Source: Glaciecola sp048820975 (GTDB lineage Bacteria > Pseudomonadota > Gammaproteobacteria > Enterobacterales > Alteromonadaceae). From it: 64,000 nucleotides of DNA. The position numbers and the translations under genes are program-made. This document shows, in pieces, positions 1 through 8,820 of this stretch; the stretch's first letter is position 1; each line of letters opens with the position of its first letter. Where the stretch lies: assembly GCF_048820975.1 (NCBI RefSeq), contig NZ_JBMEUF010000001.1:1736001-1800000 (forward strand), written 5' to 3'. The notes beneath the pieces are model-generated. The model was not told where the DNA came from. It was given only the letters and a program-made list of their open reading frames with translations, and did not search any database.

Positions 1-627
1 AATAACGGCAACACCATTGGGCCGGTGTCGGTGGGTCATAATTTGGTGACCCAAGCACTCATTTTTGGCGGCGACACCTTAACTAGTTCTGACATTATTG
101 TTGCTGCAGGTAAGGCGCAAATGGGAAATAAAGAAGCGGTAACTGACATACCAAGGGACACTATTAAACAAGCGCTCGCAACCATGCAAAGTATGCTTGA
201 TGACGGCGTTGATGCAATGAAATTAAGCAGTGGGCCTGTACCTGTAATTCTGGTAGGTGGTGGCTCAATTTTAGTTACCGGTGAATTAAATTCAGCCAGT
301 GAAATTATTCGGCCGAAACATGCTGAAGTCGCGAACGCGATTGGCGCATCCATTGCCCAAATAAGCGGTGAGAGCGATATGATGGTGTCGTATCAAACTA
401 CTCCTCGAGAAGACGCTATTGAGATGGTGACTCAACAAGCTAGCAACATTGCTGTAGCCGCTGGAGCCGCCCCCAAATCTATTTGCGTAGTTGAGCTTGA
501 AGAAACCGCAATTCCCTATATGGAAAATGCCAGTACCCGAATAAGAGTGAAGGTAGTAGGTGATGTTGCCGCACTAAGCAGCCAAACAAAATCCAAGCAC
601 TCGCAAGGAGCACATGATGCTAATTAA
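1..627 (+). CDS. Hydantoinase/oxoprolinase family protein, 3' part
   Basis: The frame is open from base 1, so this is the C-terminal ~208 residues of a gene that starts before the window; the family is usually over 500 residues. Family members use ATP to open hydantoin or 5-oxoproline rings, but the substrate here is unknown. Visible are a glycine-rich GGDTLTSSD stretch, the phosphate-binding-like VILVGGGSIL, and a tail with VVELEETAIPYM typical of the HyuA-like branch that is paired with DUF917 proteins. The stop codon overlaps the start of the next gene, so the two are surely translated together. No second hydantoinase subunit (HyuB) is seen downstream; the DUF917 partner takes that place. 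Confidence 0.8.
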   Translation, partial: NNGNTIGPVSVGHNLVTQALIFGGDTLTSSDIIVAAGKAQMGNKEAVTDIPRDTIKQALATMQSMLDDGVDAMKLSSGPVPVILVGGGSILVTGELNSASEIIRPKHAEVANAIGASIAQISGESDMMVSYQTTPREDAIEMVTQQASNIAVAAGAAPKSICVVELEETAIPYMENASTRIRVKVVGDVAALSSQTKSKHSQGAHDAN

Positions 628-1696
628 ATATACTGACTTAGATGATTTATCCTTAGGCGCTGTATTTCTTGCTACTGGTGGTGGCGGTGACCCATACATT
701 CCGCAGCTATTATGTACGCAAATATTAAAACAATATGGCCCAGTGACTTTGCTCAATGTAAATGAATTGGCCGATGACGCACATGTTATATCCTTAGGCG
801 GCGTTGGTGCACCTACCGTTGGCTTGGAGTTACTTCCCTCAATTGATGAGAGTATTCTTGCACTGGAAGCTTATGAGGCATATACGGGCAGGACGGTTGA
901 TGCGCTTATAGCCTTTGAAATAGGCGGTGCAAATTCTTTAGTGCCCATTATGGCAGCCGCCATGAAAGGCATTCCGTTGATTGACGGAGACGGCATGGGC
1001 CGCGCCTTACCAGAGGCGCAAATGATGACCTACGCAATAAATGGTGCCTCACCCACTCCGGCTGTATCTCTTGATTATGCAGGCAATGTAACGTGCTTCT
1101 CAAGCAAAGACACCCCAACTTATGAACGCCATATTCGCGCATTAACTCAAGCATCGGGCGGCATGTTAATAAGCGCTGAGCACCCAATGCGCGGTGACTT
1201 CTTAAAGCAATCGGTGATTAATGGAACGGTGAGTTTTTCTATGCGCCTAGGCAAGGTGCTGCGCGAAAATAAGGGCAATGCAGAGTCATTGCTTGAACCA
1301 TTACAGGCCATTTTAGATGGCTCGGTTTACGGCGCTTGCCGGCTATTGTACACAGGTAAAGTCACTGACTACGCAAGCAGCATAGTGAACGGGTTTGATG
1401 TGGGAAAAGTAGTGATTGAGTCTTTCAGCAAAGATAAACCCGCTATGACAGTGAACATCAAAAATGAATACTTAAGTGCGCATATTGGCAGTGAACTCAT
1501 AATAAGCGTACCCGATTTAATTGTAATAGTGGAATATGAAACATCAGTACCCATTAACGCTGAACGGCTTAAATACGGCCAACGGGTTGCTGTGTTTGGC
1601 ATAACCTGCCCTGAATTCTTTCAAAGCGAAAAAGCCTTAAAAGCAGTATCCCCAAGATGCTTCGGATTTGATTTTGACTACAGCCCATTAAAATAA
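617..1696 (+). CDS. DUF917 family protein (S-methyl thiohydantoin desulfurase family)
   Basis: This 359-residue protein has the family hallmarks: an N-terminal LGAVFLATGGGGDPYIP motif, LIAFEIGGANSLVPIMAAA, and IPLIDGDGMGRALPEAQM. The family was long called DUF917; as I recall, Pfam now names it after an S-methyl thiohydantoin desulfurase activity. It is nearly always encoded beside a hydantoinase/oxoprolinase, as here, where its start overlaps the end of that gene. Two in-frame ATGs lie at 614 and 617; the AAGGAG at 605-610 is better spaced for 617, so that start is used. A role in processing a modified hydantoin or a related cyclic amide is inferred from the pairing. The true substrate cannot be read from the sequence. 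Confidence 0.8.
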   Translation: MLIKYTDLDDLSLGAVFLATGGGGDPYIPQLLCTQILKQYGPVTLLNVNELADDAHVISLGGVGAPTVGLELLPSIDESILALEAYEAYTGRTVDALIAFEIGGANSLVPIMAAAMKGIPLIDGDGMGRALPEAQMMTYAINGASPTPAVSLDYAGNVTCFSSKDTPTYERHIRALTQASGGMLISAEHPMRGDFLKQSVINGTVSFSMRLGKVLRENKGNAESLLEPLQAILDGSVYGACRLLYTGKVTDYASSIVNGFDVGKVVIESFSKDKPAMTVNIKNEYLSAHIGSELIISVPDLIVIVEYETSVPINAERLKYGQRVAVFGITCPEFFQSEKALKAVSPRCFGFDFDYSPLK

Positions 1697-1730
1697 ACCA
1701 CTCGCTGAAAATCACGCAGGGAATACGAGC

Positions 1731-4700
1731 TTAATCGTTTTCCCCGCGGGTCATTTCGTAGAATAAGTCTACCGCGCTATTAGTCCCGCTTTTCGCTTCA
1801 ATATATAATTTAGGCATAAGCTGATATTTCAAAATTACCTCGGTGACAGAATCAAATAAGCCTACTCCGTAGGTAACTTGAATTCTATCTGAAATACGCC
1901 CGGTTACCTGCACTTGCGTGCTGTCACCGCCACCGGCAGTTTGAATATTCAAGGAGTCAAAGCCTAAGTTTTTACCTAGCTTATTCACTTGATTACCCCC
2001 ACTACTAATGCCAAAGTTAACCAGCGCATTAACTAGTTGCACATCGTTTGATGTGCTTGTGCCGCCGTTTAAATCAGTGCCTTGCAATAAGTAAGATAAC
2101 TGCCTTGCTTGAATCATGTCGGGTTCTGAAAAGAGCTCAACTTTAGGCACCATAGGATTCCCGGTAATTTGCACACCGGCAATTACTTGGTCTTGCGTAT
2201 TTAGCGGATTGCGAATAGCGGTAATGTCAAATTGTGGCAAGCTAGGCGGGCCATTGAAGTAAATGTCACCACTGCGTATTTGAAGCATTTGGCCATAGGC
2301 TTCATATTTACCCGAGAGTATATTAATACTGCCGTTTAAATAGGTTTGCATAGGCGAAAACTGCTCACTGGTCTTATTCACTTTTTGAATAACACGTAGT
2401 TGTAGGTCACCCGCTAAACTGGCTTTTAGATCTAAGGCTTCAATATTAACTCGGCTCAATTTAGGCACATCAAGTAAAATATGTAAGTCTACATCTAGGC
2501 CTATTGGAATAGCTGGTGGCTCAACAGGCTTACCAATAACAATGGTGTCACTTGAAGGTGACTTAGCTGACTTAGGCAGGTTTTTAATTTGAATATCAGC
2601 ATTGGGAATCGTAATACTGCCACTTAATTTTACGTTGTCAGGTGTTACGTCAAAAGTGAAATTCGGTGAGGCTAATAGTTCGCTGTTTTGATACGCCAAC
2701 TGCATACCTGAGCCTTGTACTTCGCCCGATATCGACAAACCATCAGCAAAACTCGCTTTTGCATTGTAATTAGCATCCCCCGAGCCTAACTCAAATTCCC
2801 CTTCAATGGTTGCCTCACTATTTACCACCTCTATTGTTTGGTTAAAGTTGCTAAACGGATAGGGGTAATTATCAATAATGAGTTCACCTTCGCTTACGTC
2901 CAACTTACCGTTTACAAGTGGCTGATCTAACGCGCCCTCAAAGCGCAAGCTACCATCAATAGTGCCGGCTAGCTTCTCTGCCCCCGGTAAAAATCTCAGT
3001 AAAGGAGATACATCAAAGGCTTCTATTCTGACTTCACCTTTGTGGCTTCTTTCAACAGGCGCTAAATTCAACACAGAGCGCAGGCCAAATGCCCCTGATT
3101 CCGTTGTACCGGCAAACACGTTGCTGGTAACTACATCATCGCTTAGTTGTAGGTTGGCCACTATTGCCGATAACTCTATGTTATGGCGAGTCGTTTGTAA
3201 GTTGGCCGCAGTGATAACGTTAAACATATCTGCACTCACGCCATTTTTTGTATTACTGCTTAAATTAATGTTTGAACGTAAGGGAACCTTACTGCCCACT
3301 TGAATCATATCGGGTAAATAATGAATTAACGCGGCGGCTAAATCGTATTGAATATTGGCACTAAGTTGCGCTTCTTCGTTTTCATATGTGGCGTTGTTTA
3401 CACAAATTTCGTTTTCACTTGTTGCGCTTGTGCTATTAAGTGATACCCAACAATGCGCACCTAGGTAACTGTTGCTGGCCGATAGCGAAATGGGCGCGGG
3501 CGATTGCAGGCTTATTTGGTCAAAGGGCAAGCGCCACTCGCCTTTCTCCCACTTTCCTTTCCATTGACTTTGCTTATTTGCACTAGCTTGCTTAAATGAG
3601 CCATTAAAGCTATGAGCCAAACCATATTCAGGATGTTCAAGCGCCAAGCTTAGTTGATGTTCGCCGGCATCCCCCTGCGCTTCAACGGTAATACTGTTAG
3701 CCAATAGTTCATTTTGATATAGCTCGCTAATACTCATGCGTAATTCACTTGCAAAATCATTGGCAATATCAGAGCTTAAGCTCATATCTAAGCGCTTTAA
3801 TGTGAAGGCCTCATACGCAATTGAATCTGCGGCTATAGTGGCTTGCAATGTAGGTTTGGCAATTTCACCCGCTAACTTAATATTACCCTTCAATTGGCCT
3901 TTTATAGGTGCATACAAACTACTTAGCTCTGGCATGTCTATTTGCAAAGAGAAGTCACTGTTACTTTGTTCTAGTTTCGCCAGTTCTTGGCCTAGTTCAC
4001 TGGCGCTAAGGGCTGATGGTAAGGTTATTTTTCCTTTACCATTTATACTGTTTTTCCCTTGCTTAAAAGATAAGTTCTTAACGCTCAACAATCCACTTTT
4101 AGCAAGTTCAATGTCGCACAACAAGTTCACATCAAAGTTTTTTGAACTACTTTCAGTGTTGGTACGAGTAATGTTGCCTTGGATATTTTGGCATAGCAAA
4201 CTGCCGCTTAGTGTGTCAGCGCTGTAGCGCGCGTTTAAGGCTAGCTTACCGTTAATTAATGCGCTTATATCACTGCTAGTTGCTTCGGCATTATTGGCGC
4301 TATCAATTGTGCTAGGTACAAGGAGCATTGGTTTAAAGGCTTGAAACGCTAAATCGAGTTTGTTCACTAAGGCTAGTTTGCCGGCTTTATTTTCAAGTTG
4401 ATGCACACTCGATGCATCAAATACCCCTAAAGCGCCATTAGTACTTATTTTTGACAGCTTAAGAAATTTGTCTGTTAGCGAGGCTTCACCCTGAGCCACA
4501 ATACGGCTAGCCTTTTCCTCAATGGTATTTGCATGTATATCAAGCTGATACAAATTAGTATTGCCGTTTACCACTGCAGTAAATGAACTCAAGGGCAAGC
4601 TGATGCTTTTGAACCATTGTGAGAAACTTGCATTAATGCTGCTTGCATTTGCGCTTAGCTCAAGTGGGAGTTGGCTACTGGCTATATTTGCGGCAAGCTT

Positions 4701-5807
4701 AAGCTCTACAATTGTCTTATTATTATTTTCAAGCACCAAACTTGTGTCAAATGCATTGCCCACCAAGCTTAAGTGTAGGGGTTTTGCTTGTTCGCTGGTT
4801 AGCGCAATATTGGGCTCAAGCGCAAGTGAAAGCTCGTGCTCAAAATTGCTCGCCAAGTCAATTTTAAATGTGCTATCAAGGCTTTGTACTTTCAAATCAT
4901 TGGTTTGCAAGCTTAAAGCCGCATCAAGTTTCTGCTCGGTGAGTTTAGCTTTTATACGTGTGTTGTTAATACATAAAGGCTTTTCACCTTGTAAGCATAT
5001 TAACTTTATTAAGCCGGCTTTTAGCTGGGCATTAACCGGAACAAACACCTCAGGCAGTTGTATGGGGGTGTACTGCCAATTCGCAAGCATATTTAAATCA
5101 AACGCTTCACTCTTTTGCGGGGCATTACTACTTTCGCTCGTTTTTGCTGTATCGCTTTTGTTATCATTTTTATTATCATCAGCACTCGATGCATCTTTTA
5201 CATCCGCTTGCTGATACACATTAATTTGCTTTATATCTAAGGCATCAATTACAAAACTTTCGTGAGCAAATAACGAGGTTTGCAAGCCTTGTAAACTAAA
5301 TATGGGAAGCACATTTCCAGCATTATCTTGCTGCTCAATCACAAGGCTATTAAGCTTAATTTTCTCAAGTAAAACGGGCAGCGGTAAGCTTACGTATTGT
5401 TTGCTAGTCTCTGTTTCGGGCTCAGGCACTGTCTCTTGTGCTTTTAATACCGTGCTCACGCTTTCCACGCTTATTTCAGGTACACATACTTCGCCTAAAA
5501 ACAAGCATGATAAACTCAAATCAAGCAAAGCTTGATTCACTTCTAGGTCAATTTGCTCACTATTAAATTGGATTTTTTCGAATTGAAGTGAGGAATAAAA
5601 GCTCCCCGATTCACCTTCAATGACCAAACCTTCAAGTTTATTCGCTTGCCCTGCAATTATGGATATTCCTAGTGGAGACAACGCTAGCATAACAAGCAAA
5701 ACTACAAAGAGTATTAAACCTAAAAAAGCATAGGCTAGCCTACGTGTCCAATTGGTATGTTTGCGAGGAGCGCTTGGGATATTTGTATCGGTAGTTTGTT
5801 CTGACAT
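1731..5807 (-). CDS. tamB: TamB, inner-membrane-anchored translocation and assembly protein
   Basis: TamB is the long periplasm-spanning partner of TamA in the translocation and assembly module. It is thought to help insert some outer-membrane proteins and to carry phospholipid across the periplasm. The 1358-residue length fits the family. There is one N-terminal membrane segment at about residues 24-48, then a very long beta-rich region of repeated short strands as in AsmA/TamB/VPS13-like bridges, and a C-terminal DUF490-type domain with DIQIKNLPKSA, GDIYFNGPPSLPQFDITA and RQLSYLLQGTDLNG. The protein ends in a beta-signal-like YIEAKSGTNSAVDLFYEMT. The start lies one base after the tamA stop, so the two genes form an operon. 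A Ser/Asp/Lys-rich patch near residues 205-230 is probably a linker. Start and identity are secure. Confidence 0.95.
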   Translation of the reverse strand: MSEQTTDTNIPSAPRKHTNWTRRLAYAFLGLILFVVLLVMLALSPLGISIIAGQANKLEGLVIEGESGSFYSSLQFEKIQFNSEQIDLEVNQALLDLSLSCLFLGEVCVPEISVESVSTVLKAQETVPEPETETSKQYVSLPLPVLLEKIKLNSLVIEQQDNAGNVLPIFSLQGLQTSLFAHESFVIDALDIKQINVYQQADVKDASSADDNKNDNKSDTAKTSESSNAPQKSEAFDLNMLANWQYTPIQLPEVFVPVNAQLKAGLIKLICLQGEKPLCINNTRIKAKLTEQKLDAALSLQTNDLKVQSLDSTFKIDLASNFEHELSLALEPNIALTSEQAKPLHLSLVGNAFDTSLVLENNNKTIVELKLAANIASSQLPLELSANASSINASFSQWFKSISLPLSSFTAVVNGNTNLYQLDIHANTIEEKASRIVAQGEASLTDKFLKLSKISTNGALGVFDASSVHQLENKAGKLALVNKLDLAFQAFKPMLLVPSTIDSANNAEATSSDISALINGKLALNARYSADTLSGSLLCQNIQGNITRTNTESSSKNFDVNLLCDIELAKSGLLSVKNLSFKQGKNSINGKGKITLPSALSASELGQELAKLEQSNSDFSLQIDMPELSSLYAPIKGQLKGNIKLAGEIAKPTLQATIAADSIAYEAFTLKRLDMSLSSDIANDFASELRMSISELYQNELLANSITVEAQGDAGEHQLSLALEHPEYGLAHSFNGSFKQASANKQSQWKGKWEKGEWRLPFDQISLQSPAPISLSASNSYLGAHCWVSLNSTSATSENEICVNNATYENEEAQLSANIQYDLAAALIHYLPDMIQVGSKVPLRSNINLSSNTKNGVSADMFNVITAANLQTTRHNIELSAIVANLQLSDDVVTSNVFAGTTESGAFGLRSVLNLAPVERSHKGEVRIEAFDVSPLLRFLPGAEKLAGTIDGSLRFEGALDQPLVNGKLDVSEGELIIDNYPYPFSNFNQTIEVVNSEATIEGEFELGSGDANYNAKASFADGLSISGEVQGSGMQLAYQNSELLASPNFTFDVTPDNVKLSGSITIPNADIQIKNLPKSAKSPSSDTIVIGKPVEPPAIPIGLDVDLHILLDVPKLSRVNIEALDLKASLAGDLQLRVIQKVNKTSEQFSPMQTYLNGSINILSGKYEAYGQMLQIRSGDIYFNGPPSLPQFDITAIRNPLNTQDQVIAGVQITGNPMVPKVELFSEPDMIQARQLSYLLQGTDLNGGTSTSNDVQLVNALVNFGISSGGNQVNKLGKNLGFDSLNIQTAGGGDSTQVQVTGRISDRIQVTYGVGLFDSVTEVILKYQLMPKLYIEAKSGTNSAVDLFYEMTRGEND

Positions 5808-5808
5808 G

Positions 5809-7581
5809 TTATAAACCTGGCCCTATGACTAAATGCAGACGCCAAGTATTTTCAAAATCAGACTGCCCTCGTGCTATGTAAATTTGTACGTTGCCAATGG
5901 GGGATAACCAATGCACACCAGCACCTGTGCCGGTGGCTAAACTCTCACCAAAAGTTTCACTGGCGCTTCCTGCATCAAAAAATACCGCCGCGCGCCACGA
6001 ATCGGCAAAACGGTAAGCATATTCAAGGCTAGCTACTGCTAAGAATTTTCCGCCTACGCGCTCATATTCAATTTCACCATCTACCTCTACTTCATTTACA
6101 TCGGTAACCTCGTTTAAACCAAATCCTCGTACACTTTGATCCCCCCCGGCAAAAAAACGATGGGTAGAGGGTACTTCTGAAAAATCGTTAGTAGCAATTG
6201 CGCCTATATCCCCTCTAGCGACTACTCTATGACGGTCGTACTCGCGTATCCACTTGGTGCGCGCGGTTACCTTGAACAAATCAATATCCGACAACAAGCT
6301 TTCGCTGGCACCTTCTACAGTAAGTTGCTGCCTATCTCCCCAGCCCACAAAAATATCACCACGCTTGCGTACGCGATTTAAAGTAAAACCTGGCATCACC
6401 AAAAGCGTGGTTTCTTCATCTTGCAAACCTTGCGTAAATGATTCTTGCTCTACTTTCAAAAAACCAATTTTATCCCACTGCATTTCTTCTTTAGCCCCCC
6501 ACTGCCTTTGTATAGCGAAAGTTAAAGTATTACTTAAGGTCTGGTTTTCATCGGTTCGTTTTACGCCCACTTGGTAAGTTAGAAAGTCTTTAAGGGGGTT
6601 ATCTTTTGGAATTTTATACACTAAGCTCAAGCTTTGTTCAGGACTTGAAAGGTAAAGGCTAGCACCTAATGAGTTACCTGCGGTATTTACCCATGGGCGT
6701 GTCCAGTCAATGCTAATTCTAGGGCCTGTATCGGTTGAAACACCAATGCCGTATTTAAAAAGATCTTTAGGTTTGGGTTTTAAAATCACTTCAATAGGGA
6801 CGAGTTTATTCTCAGCGTTTTCTACGTTAGCCCTTGCAATAGCACTGCTGAAATATTTGGTACTTGCTAGGTTAATAGAAAACTCACCTACCTTACTTTG
6901 TTCAAAATACTCGCCGGTTTTAAAGGGTTTGACGCTAGTGGCTATGTCGTTACCTCGCGTGTTGCTTAAAAACACAAGATCACCAAACTTATAACGTTCA
7001 CCAATATTAAAAATCCAATGGACTGTGCCAGTACTGGCGGTGTTTGAAGCATTTTCAAGCACAAGTAGTTTGTGCAAAATAAACTGAAAATCAAAATACC
7101 CATATAACAAAGCGTAAGTAGATAGCTGATTTTTTAAGGACTCATATTGGCTATGATTTAGCGCTTTGCCTTTTAGTGCATTGGTACTGTTAACTACATT
7201 AGCAAGGGCTTGTGGTAAGGCACTAATGTTTGAAATATCATGCTGCATTACTACATTAGTCACCATGGCAATTTCATTTAAGACAATGCTAATTTCTACG
7301 TTTAATTCTGTATTTGCATTATATTTGATAGGAGCAATAGACACTTTGCTATTGTAGTAACCAAAAGCTTCTACGGCTTTTTGGGCTTTTTGAATTAAGC
7401 TTTGTTCGTAGTCATCAATTTCATACTGTGAAACCGGCGCATTGACTTCATTTAAGTAAATAAGCACATTTTCTTGTATCTCAGAAGAGGCTTCGCTATT
7501 AATCACAAAGTTAGCTGCATAGCTCAAATTACTGCATGCTAACAATAGCAAAGTAAGAACAATTGAAAGGTTTTTTATCAC
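5809..7581 (-). CDS. tamA: TamA, outer-membrane Omp85-family assembly protein
   Basis: TamA is the outer-membrane barrel of the TAM complex. The 590-residue protein begins with a signal peptide (hydrophobic run, cleavage expected near residues 22-23, SYAA). POTRA-type domains fill roughly residues 25-260, and an Omp85 barrel runs to the C-terminus. The Omp85 lid-lock motif is visible as FFAGGDQSVRGFG at about residues 476-488. The last strand includes the typical short, hydrophobic barrel end. The length is close to that of E. coli TamA (577). Immediately downstream, with one base between, is tamB. The 192-base region upstream carries the likely promoter, although no confident -35/-10 pair was found. 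Confidence 0.95.
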   Translation of the reverse strand: MIKNLSIVLTLLLLACSNLSYAANFVINSEASSEIQENVLIYLNEVNAPVSQYEIDDYEQSLIQKAQKAVEAFGYYNSKVSIAPIKYNANTELNVEISIVLNEIAMVTNVVMQHDISNISALPQALANVVNSTNALKGKALNHSQYESLKNQLSTYALLYGYFDFQFILHKLLVLENASNTASTGTVHWIFNIGERYKFGDLVFLSNTRGNDIATSVKPFKTGEYFEQSKVGEFSINLASTKYFSSAIARANVENAENKLVPIEVILKPKPKDLFKYGIGVSTDTGPRISIDWTRPWVNTAGNSLGASLYLSSPEQSLSLVYKIPKDNPLKDFLTYQVGVKRTDENQTLSNTLTFAIQRQWGAKEEMQWDKIGFLKVEQESFTQGLQDEETTLLVMPGFTLNRVRKRGDIFVGWGDRQQLTVEGASESLLSDIDLFKVTARTKWIREYDRHRVVARGDIGAIATNDFSEVPSTHRFFAGGDQSVRGFGLNEVTDVNEVEVDGEIEYERVGGKFLAVASLEYAYRFADSWRAAVFFDAGSASETFGESLATGTGAGVHWLSPIGNVQIYIARGQSDFENTWRLHLVIGPGL

Positions 7582-7717
7582 TTTATTCCTTTACGGGTTA
7601 CATTCCCGCCCAATGGACAGTTTTTAATTTCACTCTACTTGTATATTATTTCAATCACTGCACGGATGCAGCGAAAGCACAAGGATGTGTTACCCAATTT
7701 AATAGCGTGAGCAATTT

Positions 7718-7766
7718 CTTATTTTAACACTACTTAGCCATTCCCACTACGCAGAGTTAAAATAAG
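7718..7766. repeat. Perfect 11-bp inverted repeat between the DMT permease gene and tamA
   Basis: CTTATTTTAAC at 7718-7728 is repeated in inverted form as GTTAAAATAAG at 7756-7766, with 27 bases between. It lies just after the stop codon of the permease gene (7774) and before tamA. It is too AT-rich and has too large a loop to be a standard intrinsic terminator. It may be a transcript end structure or an operator for tamAB. Confidence 0.5.
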
Positions 7767-7773
7767 TGCTCTT

Positions 7774-8664
7774 TTACGCCCACATTACTAAAATTGCCGC
7801 GCACGCTATTAATAAGAGGCCTGCTATTTCATGTAATTTTACTTTGTTTTTTAACCAAAAGTGCGCCAAAAGTAAGGTGCTAAGTACTTCTAATTGGCCT
7901 AAGGTTTTAACATAGGCCACGTGCTGCAATGCCATGGCACTGAACCAACATATTGAGCCTAAACAACTTGTTGTGCTTGTTGCGATGGTTGCTTTCATTT
8001 GGCGAATTAATTGGCCAAAAACATAAGGCGAAGTAAGCGCAATATAAAGTATTAAACATAATGTTTGTATACACAAAACCCATAACAGCACCCACGCCGC
8101 ACTAAAAGGAAACGCTACATCCAGTAATAGGCTTGCTTCCCTAACCAATAATGATGTTAAAGCAAAGCAGGTTCCACACAGCAAACCGGTAAGTAGGGTT
8201 TTGGGGCTTAAACCTTGTAAGCGGTTACCGCTGCTGAGTACAAATACAGCCATAGCGCCCAATAAAATCCCCAACCACCCTAACAAGCTTAACTGCGAAC
8301 CAAAAAATAGCGTTCCCAATACCCCCGCAACCAAGGCTTCACTTTTTGCAAGCCCCGCGCCTATGGCAAAGTTTTTCTGCTTAAATAGCATCACCATAAA
8401 TGAGGTGGCGGCTATTTGAAATAAGGCAGCTAAGCACACCAACACTACAAATTTGACTGTGAAACTGGGAATAAGTTGCTCAAAGCCTAGCGCAGGAGCG
8501 AAAAAATATAGCAAGCACAAATAAGCGAATGCTATTGGCGGGGCAAAAATAAAGCGCGCTAAGGTAACGCCAAGAGTATCTACCTTAGCGCTTAATTGGC
8601 TTTGCAATGCATTTCGAATGGTTTGCATAATTACCGCGCCAATTGTCAAAAATATCCAAGCCAC
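7774..8664 (-). CDS. EamA/DMT-superfamily permease
   Basis: This 296-residue protein consists of about ten hydrophobic segments in two similar halves, the arrangement of the drug/metabolite transporter (DMT, EamA) superfamily. The length matches the family. The first half begins MAWIFLTIGAVIMQTIRNAL and the second half holds a long helix near FALTSLLVREASLLLDVAF. The substrate cannot be predicted. It stands alone between the hslU terminator and tamA on the same strand. No unusual features were seen apart from the inverted repeat just downstream. Confidence 0.85.
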   Translation of the reverse strand: MAWIFLTIGAVIMQTIRNALQSQLSAKVDTLGVTLARFIFAPPIAFAYLCLLYFFAPALGFEQLIPSFTVKFVVLVCLAALFQIAATSFMVMLFKQKNFAIGAGLAKSEALVAGVLGTLFFGSQLSLLGWLGILLGAMAVFVLSSGNRLQGLSPKTLLTGLLCGTCFALTSLLVREASLLLDVAFPFSAAWVLLWVLCIQTLCLILYIALTSPYVFGQLIRQMKATIATSTTSCLGSICWFSAMALQHVAYVKTLGQLEVLSTLLLAHFWLKNKVKLHEIAGLLLIACAAILVMWA

Positions 8665-8770
8665 TGGCTGGTGTCCTTATGCAAGTTATTTTCAATTGCC
8701 CAATAGGCGCACTACTATATGAGTTTTACACCTAAGCGCAAACTAATTTCAAGAAAAATAACAGGCAATA

Positions 8771-8798
8771 AAAAAGGGCTGTTTAGTACAGCCCTTTT
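8771..8798 (-). terminator. Intrinsic terminator after hslU
   Basis: GGGCTGT (8776-8782) pairs with ACAGCCC (8788-8794) around a 5-base loop, extended by A/T pairs. On the minus strand the stem is followed by a T run. It lies about 22 bases beyond the hslU stop and also has Ts on the plus side. Confidence 0.9.
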
Positions 8799-8820
8799 AG
8801 AAATTACATTGTTGGTTTAA

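Noticed and set aside
3736..5214. Long open frames on the plus strand inside tamB
   Set aside because: They lie fully antisense to tamB, have no ribosome binding sites, and their composition mirrors the tamB coding sequence.
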